This document shows, piece after piece, positions 34,561-42,855 of a stretch of 64,000 nt of DNA. Where the stretch lies: the NCBI RefSeq assembly GCF_005239135.1, contig NZ_QKNX01000008.1, positions 17,103 to 81,102 of the forward strand, in the 5' to 3' direction. The notes under the pieces are model-generated. The model did no database searches and was not told the origin of the DNA. It worked only from the letters and a program-made list of their open reading frames with translations. Position 1 is the first letter of the stretch. Every line of letters begins with the position of its first letter. The DNA is from Natronomonas salsuginis (lineage in GTDB: Archaea; Halobacteriota; Halobacteria; Halobacteriales; Haloarculaceae). The translations under genes and the position numbers were made by a program.

Positions 34561-35829
34561 TCACCGTTCCGGATGCGTCGGCGCGTCGAATCCGCCCCGC
34601 ACGAGCGGCTTAGCGATGTGTCGCCGCGCCCGCGGTGGGACTTCGTACCACCCCTGCTCGAGCGCGCGGTCGAGCGGCTCCTCGGTCTTTCCCGTGGCAG
34701 ACGTTCCACACGCCCGACACCGGTAACCCTGCTCACGCCCGGCGGACTCCATCGTTCGACCGCACTCCGGACAGGTTGGCGTCGTCCGTTTCGTCTCGAC
34801 GCGCTCCCGAACGGCGAACTTCTCCAGCTTTACCGTTCCGTGACTCACCTCGCCACAGACGGTGAGTTCGTCTCCGACGCGAAGCTCGCGGACGCGTTCG
34901 CGAAATCGCTTGGTCGGTTCGAAGGCGACGCACTCGATGGTCGCTGGACCGTCAGCGAGTTCGAAGAACACGTGACCGCCTCGGCGCGTTTCGGGTGCGG
35001 ACGTGACCGCTCCGTCGAGGCGGTATGCGTAGCCGTCGCCAACGGCTTCGACAGTGCCGTCCCGAAGATGCCCGTCCGTCCCCTGATTCGTGAGGAACGT
35101 TCGCTCGCGATCGATCGGTTCGCTCTCGATCCGTTTCGCGACCGACCGACAGGCTTCGGGCTCGTCACCCCGGATACCGTACAGGACCGGTCCCGGTGTC
35201 CGCGGCACACAGACTGTCTCGCCGGTGCCGCGGTCGACCGTGTCCCACACGGTCGGATAGCGCTCGTTCGCGGCATCGAGGACGCTTTCCGGATCGACCG
35301 TCCGCTCGGTTCCCCACCGCTCGGGCGCTCTGTACGCGATGTGTTCGTAGGTCCACGCGTCGAGCGCCCGCCACGCGCCGATCGCGGCCAGTGCCCCGAT
35401 GAGCCCACGACCGTTCTTCCACCCACGGTGTGCGTATCCAGCGTCTTCGAGAAGTCTACGCGCGTTCTCGCGAGTGTGATGGTCGGCGATCGCCTCTCGA
35501 GCGAACGAGACGACCGCATCGGAGACGCGCGCCGGATCGTCTGCTGCGACGACGAGCCCGGGATTCGTCCGATCGTCCGCCGATTCGGCGATGTCGTCAA
35601 TAACGCGCTGAGCGACGTCGAACGCCACACCGTCCGCTATCTCCGCATGAATCGCGAGTGCTGCGTTTCCCCGTGTCTTGTGTACGACGGCCGGATTGCA
35701 TCGAATCAACAGGAGACGTTCGACTGTCGCCCCCCGGTCGGTGAGTCGACGGGCGACCGTATCGGCGACGTACGTCGTGCACATCCCCCGTTCTCGGGAA
35801 TCCGTGTCGTCGATCCCGATGATCGTCAC
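34561..35829 (-). CDS. tiaS: tRNA(Ile2) 2-agmatinylcytidine synthetase TiaS
   Basis: The 422-residue enzyme starts MTIIGIDDTDSRERGMCTTY. It attaches agmatine to C34 of tRNA-Ile(CAU) so that it reads AUA. The N-terminal TCKD/FLD domain has IGIDDTDSRERGMC and RCNPAVVHKTRGNAALAIH, the middle has GWKNGRGLIGALAAIGAW, then an OB-fold segment (about 290-355) and a zinc ribbon CPECGRTMESAGREQGYRC plus RACG. All elements match archaeal TiaS. It is divergent from the HTH regulator at 35947. Confidence 0.95.
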   Translation of the reverse strand: MTIIGIDDTDSRERGMCTTYVADTVARRLTDRGATVERLLLIRCNPAVVHKTRGNAALAIHAEIADGVAFDVAQRVIDDIAESADDRTNPGLVVAADDPARVSDAVVSFAREAIADHHTRENARRLLEDAGYAHRGWKNGRGLIGALAAIGAWRALDAWTYEHIAYRAPERWGTERTVDPESVLDAANERYPTVWDTVDRGTGETVCVPRTPGPVLYGIRGDEPEACRSVAKRIESEPIDRERTFLTNQGTDGHLRDGTVEAVGDGYAYRLDGAVTSAPETRRGGHVFFELADGPATIECVAFEPTKRFRERVRELRVGDELTVCGEVSHGTVKLEKFAVRERVETKRTTPTCPECGRTMESAGREQGYRCRACGTSATGKTEEPLDRALEQGWYEVPPRARRHIAKPLVRGGFDAPTHPER

Positions 35830-35916
35830 TGCCGGTCGTATGCCACCGATGCGTAACGACGTTTCGATCCGTTGCTCCCTGCGATCCGGAAGAAATCCCC
35901 GCTATCGGGGAAACAC

Positions 35917-35924
35917 ATTTAAAC
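35917..35924 (+). promoter_or_regulatory. TATA box for the HTH regulator gene
   Basis: ATTTAAAC is centred about 27 bp before the ATG at 35947, a textbook haloarchaeal spacing for a leaderless transcript. Confidence 0.5.
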
Positions 35925-35946
35925 GGGAAAACGCTTACATATCGCT

Positions 35947-36909
35947 ATGTCCCGATCCGCACTGGTCGGTAACATCACCGCGATGTTCGAAGACGCTGGC
36001 TTTACAGTGAGCGACCGGTGTGCGATCCGCCCGAAGAGCTTCGATATCGCCGCGAGACGGGGCGATGACGTGCTCCTGCTCAAAGTGCTCGCGAATATCG
36101 ACGCGTTCGACGGATATACTGGTGCCGAGATGCGTAGACTGGGCGAATATCTTCACGCGACGCCGATCGTCGTCGGCCTCCGGACGCGCGACGAGGAACT
36201 GAACCCGGGCGTCGTCTACTTCCGACACGGCGTCCCGGTGTTCTCGCCCGATACCGCGATGGACCTGTTTATTGAGGGCGTGCCGCCGCTGATTTACGCC
36301 GCGCCGGGCGGGCTGTACGTCAACATCGACGGCGATCTCCTCTCGGATATCCGGAACGAGCACGACATGTCCCTCGGGAAGTTGGCGAACGAACTCGGCG
36401 TCTCCCGCCGAACCGTCTCGAAGTACGAGGACGGCATGAACGCGAGCGTTGAGGTCGCGGCCCAACTCGAAGAGCTGTTCAACAAACCGCTCGCAAGCCC
36501 TGTCGACGTTTTGGACGGGGCAGAGGACGTCCGTGACGTGGTCGATACGCCGGAGGAACCAGAGGCTACCCCCGACGACGCCGACATCGTCACGGTGCTC
36601 ACACGCGTCGGTTTCGAAGTTCACCCAACCGCCCGTGCGCCGTTCAAGACCGTCAGCGAGGACGAATCCCGCGAGCGAACGATGCTCACCGGCCACTCGA
36701 ACTTCAACCGAACCGCGGAAAAGCGGGCCCGGATCATGTCCTCGGTCGGTCAGGTGACGCGGACGCGCTCCGTCTACGTGGTCGATCGAGCCGGCGGTCA
36801 GGAGTCCGTCGAGGGGACCGCACTCATCGAGCGCGAGGAGTTCGAGCGCATCGACGATCCCGAGGAACTCGAGAACCTGATCCGCGACCGCGGCGAGATC
36901 GAGGCCTGA
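35947..36909 (+). CDS. Archaeal HTH-type transcriptional regulator (nuclease-like N-domain + Xre HTH)
   Basis: The 320-residue protein starts [20 protein letters not shown]. The N-terminal domain (1-105) has a restriction-endonuclease-like pattern ([20 protein letters not shown]), probably inactive. A canonical Xre/HTH_3 domain follows at about 130-185 ([20 protein letters not shown]). The C-terminal domain (about 215-320) repeats a fold seen in this archaeal family ([19 protein letters not shown]). Such regulators are widespread in archaea but their targets are unknown. It is divergent from tiaS. Confidence 0.88.
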   Translation: MSRSALVGNITAMFEDAGFTVSDRCAIRPKSFDIAARRGDDVLLLKVLANIDAFDGYTGAEMRRLGEYLHATPIVVGLRTRDEELNPGVVYFRHGVPVFSPDTAMDLFIEGVPPLIYAAPGGLYVNIDGDLLSDIRNEHDMSLGKLANELGVSRRTVSKYEDGMNASVEVAAQLEELFNKPLASPVDVLDGAEDVRDVVDTPEEPEATPDDADIVTVLTRVGFEVHPTARAPFKTVSEDESRERTMLTGHSNFNRTAEKRARIMSSVGQVTRTRSVYVVDRAGGQESVEGTALIEREEFERIDDPEELENLIRDRGEIEA

Positions 36910-36949
36910 CCCTCACTGATCGACTCGAGAGCCTTCCGGCGGTGGACGA

Positions 36950-37404
36950 TTATTCGTCGACGATCATCGAGCCGTCGGCGTGGATCGCGATCTCACAGCC
37001 ACAGTACTGAAACGTCATGTGTCTCCGGTTCCCGCCCTCGCCCGGTTCGGATAGTGTGTTGATGATTTCCGGATCGATCGCGTCGTACAGCGGCGGGAGT
37101 TCGGTCGCCTCAATCTGTTTGTGGGTTGCGAACGCGTCGATGACCGCCGACGCCGGATCGTCCGATTCGTCGATCTGAAATCTCGACCGCCGAGTGAGTC
37201 GCGTTATCTCGATGTCTCAACTGGTTTCTCTTTCGCTTCCAGCCACCGGCCAGCTACCAGGGACGTCGACGCCGTTCGAGCTTGCCGCGGTAACGAGCTC
37301 TTGGAGAACCTCGTGAAATTCGTCCGCCGTTGTCACCGGAGTGTCGGGGTTGTCGGTTGGTCGTTGTGTGCGGCCTGGTTTTGCTTTTCATTGTCTCGTG
37401 TCAT
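36950..37404 (-). pseudogene. Decayed gene with NGVDV-type N-domain and HalOD1 output domain
   Basis: On the minus strand the frame from GTG at 37336 reads VTTADEFHEVLQELVTAASS, NGVDVPGSWPVAGSERETS, then a TGA at 37219-37217. The same frame then continues DIEITRLTRRSRFQIDESDD and on through ELPPLYDAIDPEIINTL and MTFQYCGCEIAIHADGSMIV to TAA at 36950. The second part matches the haloarchaeal HalOD1 output domain and has no start codon of its own. The position of the TGA fits loss of a TGG Trp codon. A 23-codon ORF from ATG at 37404 (MTRDNEKQNQAAHNDQPTTP) overlaps the GTG in another frame, suggesting an older frameshift. Confidence 0.55.
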
Positions 37405-37555
37405 GTGTACGAATTGCTCTCTCCGATCGCGAGCAACTGCTCGACGTGTTCCTCACGACCCGTCGAAACCCTGCATGGCAGGTGTGACACTCGGTGTACG
37501 TGACCGCGGAAGCTCTGGGGCCGCTCTCTACGTCAGGGCAGTCGTTTTCTGGCTG
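37401..37555 (-). pseudogene. Frameshifted remnant of a small zinc-finger-like gene
   Basis: Minus-strand translation gives VTYTECHTCHAGF in one frame and then, shifted, REEHVEQLLAIGESNSYT ending at a stop that overlaps the ATG at 37404 (ATGA). Upstream, DCPDVESGP lies in the first frame. Together these look like one small Cys-rich protein broken by an indel near 37450-37470. No intact start codon was found. Weakly supported. Confidence 0.3.
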
Positions 37556-37598
37556 AATACGTACTGAGCTCGGCCGAACATCGAATTCTATATCGCAC

Positions 37599-37610
37599 TA
37601 TTTAGTTTAT
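37599..37610 (+). promoter_or_regulatory. TATA boxes for the hemC-cobA-hemD cluster
   Basis: TATTTAGTTTAT contains two overlapping TATA-like sequences. The second is centred 26 bp before an ATG at 37633, which is not the hemC start (37688). The hemC mRNA is thus predicted to have a leader of about 55 nt, unusual next to the many leaderless genes here. Confidence 0.45.
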
Positions 37611-37687
37611 TTCTCCGCGCAAACGACCACGCATGCTGCCTCACGAAAGCCGAAGGGCGTTTCAACTGCCGCAACCGAGATGGTGGT

Positions 37688-38755
37688 ATGACAGAGACGA
37701 TCCGGCTCGCAACCCGGGGGTCGGCCCTCGCGCTACGACAAGCCCAGCGCGTGGCCGACGCCCTCGGGAGCCGCCGTCGGGACGTAGAACTCGTTTCGGT
37801 CGAGACGACCGGCGACGCCGTCCGAGACGAGTTGATCCACCGACTCGGAACGACCGGTGCGTTCGTCAGGAGCCTCGACGAGAAGGTGTTGGACGGTGAC
37901 GTCGACGCCGCCGTTCACTCCATGAAGGATATGCCGACCGAATTTCCCACCGAACTCGTCGTTGCGGGTGTTCCGGAACGCGCCGCGCCGGGAGACGTAC
38001 TGGTCACGCCCGACGGAACGGCGCTTTCTGCCCTCTCCCGAGGAGCGACGGTCGGGACGTCGAGTCTGCGACGGAAGGCGCAACTCCTCGCGGCGCGACC
38101 GGATCTCCGAGTCGAACCGCTTCGCGGAAACGTCGATACGCGCGTTGAAAAGCTCCTCGCGCCGAATCTTCAGGCTGAACACGAGCGGCGTCTCGAAGCG
38201 ACCGAAAGCGATGACGCCGACGAGGAGGACCCGTACGCCCGCTCGCCGGAGGAGTGGTTCGACGATCTCGACGAGTTCGAGCGGCAGGCGCTCGGCCGGG
38301 ACGTCGAAACCGAATTCGATGCGATCGTCCTCGCGGAGGCCGGGCTAGACCGAATCGGGTTGCTCGATGCTATCGAGTACACTCGACTCCCGAAGACGTT
38401 CGTCTCCGCACCGGGGCAAGGTGCGCTGGCCGTGACGGCGCGCAACGGCGACCTCGCCGACCGGATCCGGGGCGCGCTCGATCACCCGCGAACGCGGGTC
38501 GAAACCACCGTTGAGCGGACGATCCTCGGCACGCTCGGCGGGGGCTGTGTCGCCCCGATCGGTATCTACGCGATCGTACAGGGTGAGTTCGTCCAGACAC
38601 GCGTTCGCGTCCTCTCGCAGGACGGCAGCGAGGAGATCGACATGGCTCGGGATATCCCGATCGAGAATCATCCCGAAGCAGCGGTGGAATTCGCCGATGC
38701 CCTCGCCCGCGAGGGTGCAACGGACCTCATCGAGCGGGCACGGAGGGACGAATGA
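37688..38755 (+). CDS. hemC: Hydroxymethylbilane synthase (porphobilinogen deaminase)
   Basis: The 355-residue enzyme starts MTETIRLATRGSALALRQAQ and polymerises four porphobilinogen molecules. Key sequences are ATRGSALALRQAQ, HSMKDMPTEFP, GTSSLRRKAQLLAARPDL, RGNVDTRVEKL, and GGGCVAPIG with the dipyrromethane-cofactor cysteine at residue 287. A roughly 45-residue acidic insert (about 160-205) after the RGNVDTRVEKL motif is a haloarchaeal feature. Its 3' end overlaps cobA by 4 bp, so translation is probably coupled. Confidence 0.96.
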   Translation: MTETIRLATRGSALALRQAQRVADALGSRRRDVELVSVETTGDAVRDELIHRLGTTGAFVRSLDEKVLDGDVDAAVHSMKDMPTEFPTELVVAGVPERAAPGDVLVTPDGTALSALSRGATVGTSSLRRKAQLLAARPDLRVEPLRGNVDTRVEKLLAPNLQAEHERRLEATESDDADEEDPYARSPEEWFDDLDEFERQALGRDVETEFDAIVLAEAGLDRIGLLDAIEYTRLPKTFVSAPGQGALAVTARNGDLADRIRGALDHPRTRVETTVERTILGTLGGGCVAPIGIYAIVQGEFVQTRVRVLSQDGSEEIDMARDIPIENHPEAAVEFADALAREGATDLIERARRDE

Positions 38756-39525
38756 CCGGGACGGTGTACCTCGTCGGGAGCGGTCCCGGCGATCCGGACC
38801 TGTTGACGGTCAAGGCCAGGCGGCTCATCGAGACGGCCGATGTCGTCCTCCACGACAAGCTTCCGGGTCCGGAGATCCTCGAGTCGATCCCCGCGGCGAA
38901 ACGCGAGGACGTCGGCAAGCGAGCGGGCGGGGAGTGGACACCCCAAGAGTACACCAACAGACGGCTCGTCGAACTTGCGAACGAGGATCAAACCGTCGTC
39001 AGGCTCAAGGGTGGCGATCCGTTCGTCTTCGGCCGCGGCGGCGAGGAGGCCGAACACCTAGCAGAACACGGCGTCCCCTTCGAGTACGTTCCCGGCGTGA
39101 CGAGCGCCATCGCGGGCCCCGGCGTGGCGGGGATCCCGGTCACGCACCGCGAACACGCCTCGTCGGTTTCGTTCGTCACCGGTCACGAGGATCCGACGAA
39201 GGACGAATCGGCGATCGACTGGGCGGCGCTCGCGACGACCGGCGGGACCCTCGTTGTCCTGATGGGTGTTGGAAAGTTGCCACTGTACATCGACGAGCTA
39301 ACGTCTGCGGGAATGGCTCTCGAGACGCCGGTCGCGCTGATCGAACGGGCGACGTGGCCGGACCAACGGGTCGCGGTCGGGACCCTCGAGACGATCGTCG
39401 ACGTGCGGGACGAGGCCGGCATCGAACCCCCGGCGATCACCGTTATCGGCGACGTTGCAGCCACGAGAGCCCGCGTCGTCGACTTTCTGCGAAACGGGGC
39501 CGACCCGGGGGTGTCGCAAAAATGA
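38752..39525 (+). CDS. cobA: Uroporphyrinogen-III C-methyltransferase
   Basis: The 257-residue enzyme starts MTGTVYLVGSGPGDPDLLTV. It methylates uroporphyrinogen III at C2 and C7 with SAM to precorrin-2, the branch to siroheme, cobalamin and archaeal heme. Motifs are VGSGPGDPDLLTVKA, RLKGGDPFVFGRGGEEAE and VPGVTSAIAGPGVAGIPVTH, followed by TLVVLMGVGKL and PVALIERATWP. It overlaps hemC by 4 bp and sits 40 bp before hemD. It could feed the siroheme reductase at the start of the window. Confidence 0.96.
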   Translation: MTGTVYLVGSGPGDPDLLTVKARRLIETADVVLHDKLPGPEILESIPAAKREDVGKRAGGEWTPQEYTNRRLVELANEDQTVVRLKGGDPFVFGRGGEEAEHLAEHGVPFEYVPGVTSAIAGPGVAGIPVTHREHASSVSFVTGHEDPTKDESAIDWAALATTGGTLVVLMGVGKLPLYIDELTSAGMALETPVALIERATWPDQRVAVGTLETIVDVRDEAGIEPPAITVIGDVAATRARVVDFLRNGADPGVSQK

Positions 39526-39565
39526 ACCGTATACCGCTATACCAAATGCCGTCTGGAGGGGCGAT

Positions 39566-40282
39566 ATGAGCACGATCGCCTTTTTCCGGCCGGCCGATGA
39601 TCGGGCCGAGTCGGCCGCGGAGTTCATCGGATCGCTGGGTGCGGAGCCGCTCTCGGATCCGATGTTGGCCGTCGAACCGACGGGCGACACGCCACGGACG
39701 GACGCCGCGATCACGATCCTGACGAGCAAGACCGGCGCGGAACTCGTCGCCGAGACCGACTGGACGCCCGGCGGCGAGCTGGCCGCCATCGGCACGCCGA
39801 CCGCTGAGGCGCTCGAAGCTGTGGGATACACCGTCGATCGCCTCCCGTCGGAGTTCTCCTCGTCGGGGCTCGTGTCGGAACTGGGGGCCGATGCGCCGGG
39901 CGCGTCGATCGAAGTCGCTCGCTCCGATCACGGCTCCGACGTCCTCACCGACGGGCTGAACGACGCTGGCGCGTACGTCCACGAAACCGTTCTGTATCGG
40001 CTGGTTCGTCCCGACGGCGCGGGTGCGTCGACCGTCGCCGCGGCCGAGGGCGACCTTGGCGGCGTCTGCTTCACCTCCTCGCTGACGGTCGAACACTTCC
40101 TGGCGGCGGCCGACGACCGCGGTCTCCGGCGCGAGGCGATCGACGGGTTGAACCGCGCCGTCGTCGGTGCGATCGGCGAACCGACCCGAGAGACCGCCGA
40201 GGCGCTCGGCGTCGACGTCGATGTCGTCCCCGAAACGGCGCAGTTCGACGCGTTGGCCGAAGCCGTCGTCGATCGATTGTAG
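39566..40282 (+). CDS. hemD: Uroporphyrinogen-III synthase
   Basis: The 238-residue protein starts MSTIAFFRPADDRAESAAEF; the ATG at 39566 is in a TATG context and the longer upstream in-frame reading runs into cobA. HemD sequences diverge strongly, but two lobes are visible with AITILTSKTGAELVAE, AAIGTPTAEALEAVGYTVD, GLVSELG, and VCFTSSLTVEHFLAAADD followed by VVGAIGEPTRETAEALGVDV. It closes hydroxymethylbilane with ring D inversion. The position after hemC and cobA supports the call. Confidence 0.9.
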   Translation: MSTIAFFRPADDRAESAAEFIGSLGAEPLSDPMLAVEPTGDTPRTDAAITILTSKTGAELVAETDWTPGGELAAIGTPTAEALEAVGYTVDRLPSEFSSSGLVSELGADAPGASIEVARSDHGSDVLTDGLNDAGAYVHETVLYRLVRPDGAGASTVAAAEGDLGGVCFTSSLTVEHFLAAADDRGLRREAIDGLNRAVVGAIGEPTRETAEALGVDVDVVPETAQFDALAEAVVDRL

Positions 40283-40338
40283 CGCGATCGGCCGGCCGCG
40301 AAAGGAGGGCTTTTGCCGCCCCGGAACGACCCACGCAC

Positions 40339-41337
40339 ATGGACGGGCCGCTTTGGACGGACCTACACGCTCCGGACCACTCGGAGCTTCCGCAATCGGA
40401 GGTTCGTGACCACCTCGAGCGCGCGGTTTCGGAACCGATGAACCTCGTCGTGTTCGGCCCACGCGGCGTCGGCAAGACGGCCGCCGTGCGCGCGCTCGCA
40501 CGCGAAACACACGCCGACCCCGACAACGACTTCGTCGTCATCAACGTCGCCGACTTCTTCAACCGGACGAAAACGGAGATAAAAAACGACGAGCGCTTCG
40601 GCGGCTTTCTGCAGGGTCGATCGAGCCTCTCGAAGCGCGATATGATCAGCCACGTGCTAAAAGAGCAGGCCTCTTACCGCCCGGTGTCGGGCGATTTCCG
40701 CACGATCTTGCTCGACAACGCCGAGGCGATCCGCGAGGACTTTCAGCAGGCGTTGCGCCGGGTGATGGAGCGACACTACGAGGCGACGCAGTTCGTCATC
40801 GCGACCCGTCAGCCGTCGAAGCTCATCCCGCCGATCGAGTCGCGCTGTTTCCCGATCGCGATGCGCGCGCCGACGCACGCCGAGACCGTCGAGGTCCTCG
40901 AACGGATCGTCTCCCGCGAGGGGGTCGAGTACGACGACGACGGCCTCGAATACGTCGCCGGCTACGGCGACGGTAACCTCCGGAAGGCGATTCTTAGTGC
41001 ACAGACGGCTGCCGAGGACGCGGGCGCGGTGACGATGGATGCCGCATACGACGCGCTGGGGGACATCGGCATGCGAGATCGCCTCGAGTCGATCCTCGCG
41101 ACGGCAGACGACGGCGAGTTTGAGGATGCCCGCGGCGGCCTCGACGAACTGATCTACGACGAGGGATACGACGGCGAGGAGATCCTGAGCGAACTCCTCG
41201 TCGCCGCCCGCGGTCGATACAGCGGCGACGCGCTCGCTCGCGTCCATCAACTCGCGGGCGAAATCGAGTTCGAACTCACCCAGGGTACGTCCGATCGCGT
41301 CCACCTCGGTCGGCTGCTCGCAGAGCTGAACCGATGA
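40339..41337 (+). CDS. rfcC: Replication factor C small-subunit-like AAA protein (RfcC type)
   Basis: The 332-residue AAA+ protein starts MDGPLWTDLHAPDHSELPQS. Walker A is GPRGVGKT (40-47). The Walker B region reads ILLDNAEAI, so the usual D-E-A-D is D126-N-A-E and the catalytic Glu is Asn127. QQALRRVMERHYEATQFV and PPIESRCFPIAM (the SRC motif) are clear clamp-loader signatures. The C-terminal collar domain spans about 240-330. Haloarchaea encode two small subunits, and this divergent one fits RfcC. The stop overlaps the next gene by 4 bp. Confidence 0.88.
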   Translation: MDGPLWTDLHAPDHSELPQSEVRDHLERAVSEPMNLVVFGPRGVGKTAAVRALARETHADPDNDFVVINVADFFNRTKTEIKNDERFGGFLQGRSSLSKRDMISHVLKEQASYRPVSGDFRTILLDNAEAIREDFQQALRRVMERHYEATQFVIATRQPSKLIPPIESRCFPIAMRAPTHAETVEVLERIVSREGVEYDDDGLEYVAGYGDGNLRKAILSAQTAAEDAGAVTMDAAYDALGDIGMRDRLESILATADDGEFEDARGGLDELIYDEGYDGEEILSELLVAARGRYSGDALARVHQLAGEIEFELTQGTSDRVHLGRLLAELNR

Positions 41338-41813
41338 CGAACTTCGGTCAGATCGCGCCCGCCGAAGCGGTCTTCGGCGTCTGTCGTCCGGGCCACCTCG
41401 GCGAGAGCCTCAAGGAGTGGACGGCGACGCTCTCGACGGGAAACGTCGGTCGCGTCGTCTGTCTGCTCTCCGAGTCGGAGGCCAGACGCTACCAGTTGCC
41501 CGACGCCTACGCCGATCGGTTCGAGACGACGCACGCGCCGATCCGCGACAGACACCTGCCGGACGCCGACGTGCTCGAAACCGCCCTCGACGCGATCCGA
41601 ACGGCCGACTCGGACGGCGACGGCTGCGTCCTCCACTGCAACGCTGGGCTCGGTCGAACCGGCGTCGTCGGGGCCGCGTGGCTGACGAGCGCTCGCGGCT
41701 ATGAACCCGCGTCGGCGATCGAAACCGTCGAAAACGCCGGTCGTTCGCCGCGGGAGGCGGTCCGATGCGGCAACGCGACGGATGACGAGTTGCTCAGGTT
41801 GCTCGACCGATAG
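41334..41813 (+). CDS. Protein tyrosine/dual-specificity phosphatase
   Basis: The 159-residue protein starts MTNFGQIAPAEAVFGVCRPG. The P-loop is HCNAGLGRTG with nucleophile Cys102 and Arg108. The general-acid loop is probably the segment APIRDRHLPDAD. It overlaps the RFC-like gene by an ATGA junction, which suggests coupled translation. Substrates may be phosphoproteins or phosphoinositide-like or nucleotide molecules. It is convergent with the tRNA methyltransferase gene, with 3 bp between stops. Confidence 0.9.
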   Translation: MTNFGQIAPAEAVFGVCRPGHLGESLKEWTATLSTGNVGRVVCLLSESEARRYQLPDAYADRFETTHAPIRDRHLPDADVLETALDAIRTADSDGDGCVLHCNAGLGRTGVVGAAWLTSARGYEPASAIETVENAGRSPREAVRCGNATDDELLRLLDR

Positions 41814-41816
41814 CGG

Positions 41817-42773
41817 TTAGTCGAGGAGATGCACGTACCGGACCAACGAGGTGTGCACTCGACGATCGAACCGATCCGTGACCGTCCACCCGGCCGCCTC
41901 CGCGGCGTCGTTCCACGGCCGATCGCCGACGAGAACCGCCCGCGGGGCGGCGCGTCGAACTTCTCCGAGTGCCTCGCCGACGAGTTCCTCCAGTGATTCG
42001 CCCTCGATCTTCGATTGGCGGCCGTAGGGGGCGTCGAAGACCGCGCCGTCGAACCCCCCGTCGACGAACGGGAGCCGCGTCGCGTCGCCCCGGACGACCG
42101 AGCCGGCGTCGAGATACGCCTCGAGGTTCCGGCGCGCCCCCCGGACCATCTTCTGTTGAGCGTCGACGCCGACGACGTCCGCCCCGGACAGACCGGCTTC
42201 GACGAGGATCCCGCCGGTTCCACACATCGGATCGAGGATCCGCTTTCCGGGTGCGGCCCCGGCGATGTTCGAGAGCGCCCGGGCGTCCATCGGATCCATG
42301 CTCCCCGGCTGAAAGAACGGTTTGTCCGTCGGCTTGCGCGTCGAGAAGTCCCGGACGGTCTCGGTTTCGAGCCACCCCAACGCGGCCACGCCCTCCGAGA
42401 AGAGGGCGACGAGCGTCCAGTCGGGTTCGTCGAGGTCGACACCGAAGCCGCGATCGACGAGGACGCTCCCGAGTCGGCGTTCGATCGCTTGGGTGTCGAT
42501 TCCGGTCAGTCCCCGCACGTCGCGGGCTCGGACCGCCACCGTTCCCGTTCGCTCGATAGTCGCCGCCTGCAGCAGGGCGACCGCCGTCCCCACGTCGGGC
42601 TCGCAGGTCCCGATCAGTCGACAGACCCGACGGGTGTACGCGAGGGCGTCGGGTCGATCCACGCCTCGCGCCGTGGCCAGTCCGGGCGCGAGGAGTTCGA
42701 CCGCCGAGCAGCGGCTTTCGGCCTCGCGAACCGCGAAGGCGTCCGAATCGCCCGCCAACTCCAACAGATACAC
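41817..42773 (-). CDS. trmG10: tRNA (guanine(10)-N2)-methyltransferase (Trm11/TrmG10 family)
   Basis: The 318-residue protein starts MYLLELAGDSDAFAVREAES. The N-terminal half is a THUMP/ferredoxin-like RNA-binding region (about 1-140). The methyltransferase half has DFSTRKPTDKPFFQPGSMD, PGKRILDPMCGTGGILVEA with SAM motif I, VVGVDAQQKMV, VVRGDATRLPF and the catalytic FDAPYGRQ, the family variant of D/NPPY. It makes m2G/m2,2G at position 10 of tRNAs. Confidence 0.93.
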   Translation of the reverse strand: MYLLELAGDSDAFAVREAESRCSAVELLAPGLATARGVDRPDALAYTRRVCRLIGTCEPDVGTAVALLQAATIERTGTVAVRARDVRGLTGIDTQAIERRLGSVLVDRGFGVDLDEPDWTLVALFSEGVAALGWLETETVRDFSTRKPTDKPFFQPGSMDPMDARALSNIAGAAPGKRILDPMCGTGGILVEAGLSGADVVGVDAQQKMVRGARRNLEAYLDAGSVVRGDATRLPFVDGGFDGAVFDAPYGRQSKIEGESLEELVGEALGEVRRAAPRAVLVGDRPWNDAAEAAGWTVTDRFDRRVHTSLVRYVHLLD

Positions 42774-42855
42774 GTCCGAACGTGTCCGGCCACGAAAGAT
42801 AAACGGCCCGGTCGGATTGCCGGCGCTACCTGATTCAAGGAGAGATCCCCGCTCT

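Noticed and set aside
37633..37899. 88-codon Arg-rich ORF starting at the predicted hemC transcript start
   Set aside because: It overlaps hemC in another frame and has shadow-type composition. The position of its ATG is reported as a finding, but I do not call it a gene.
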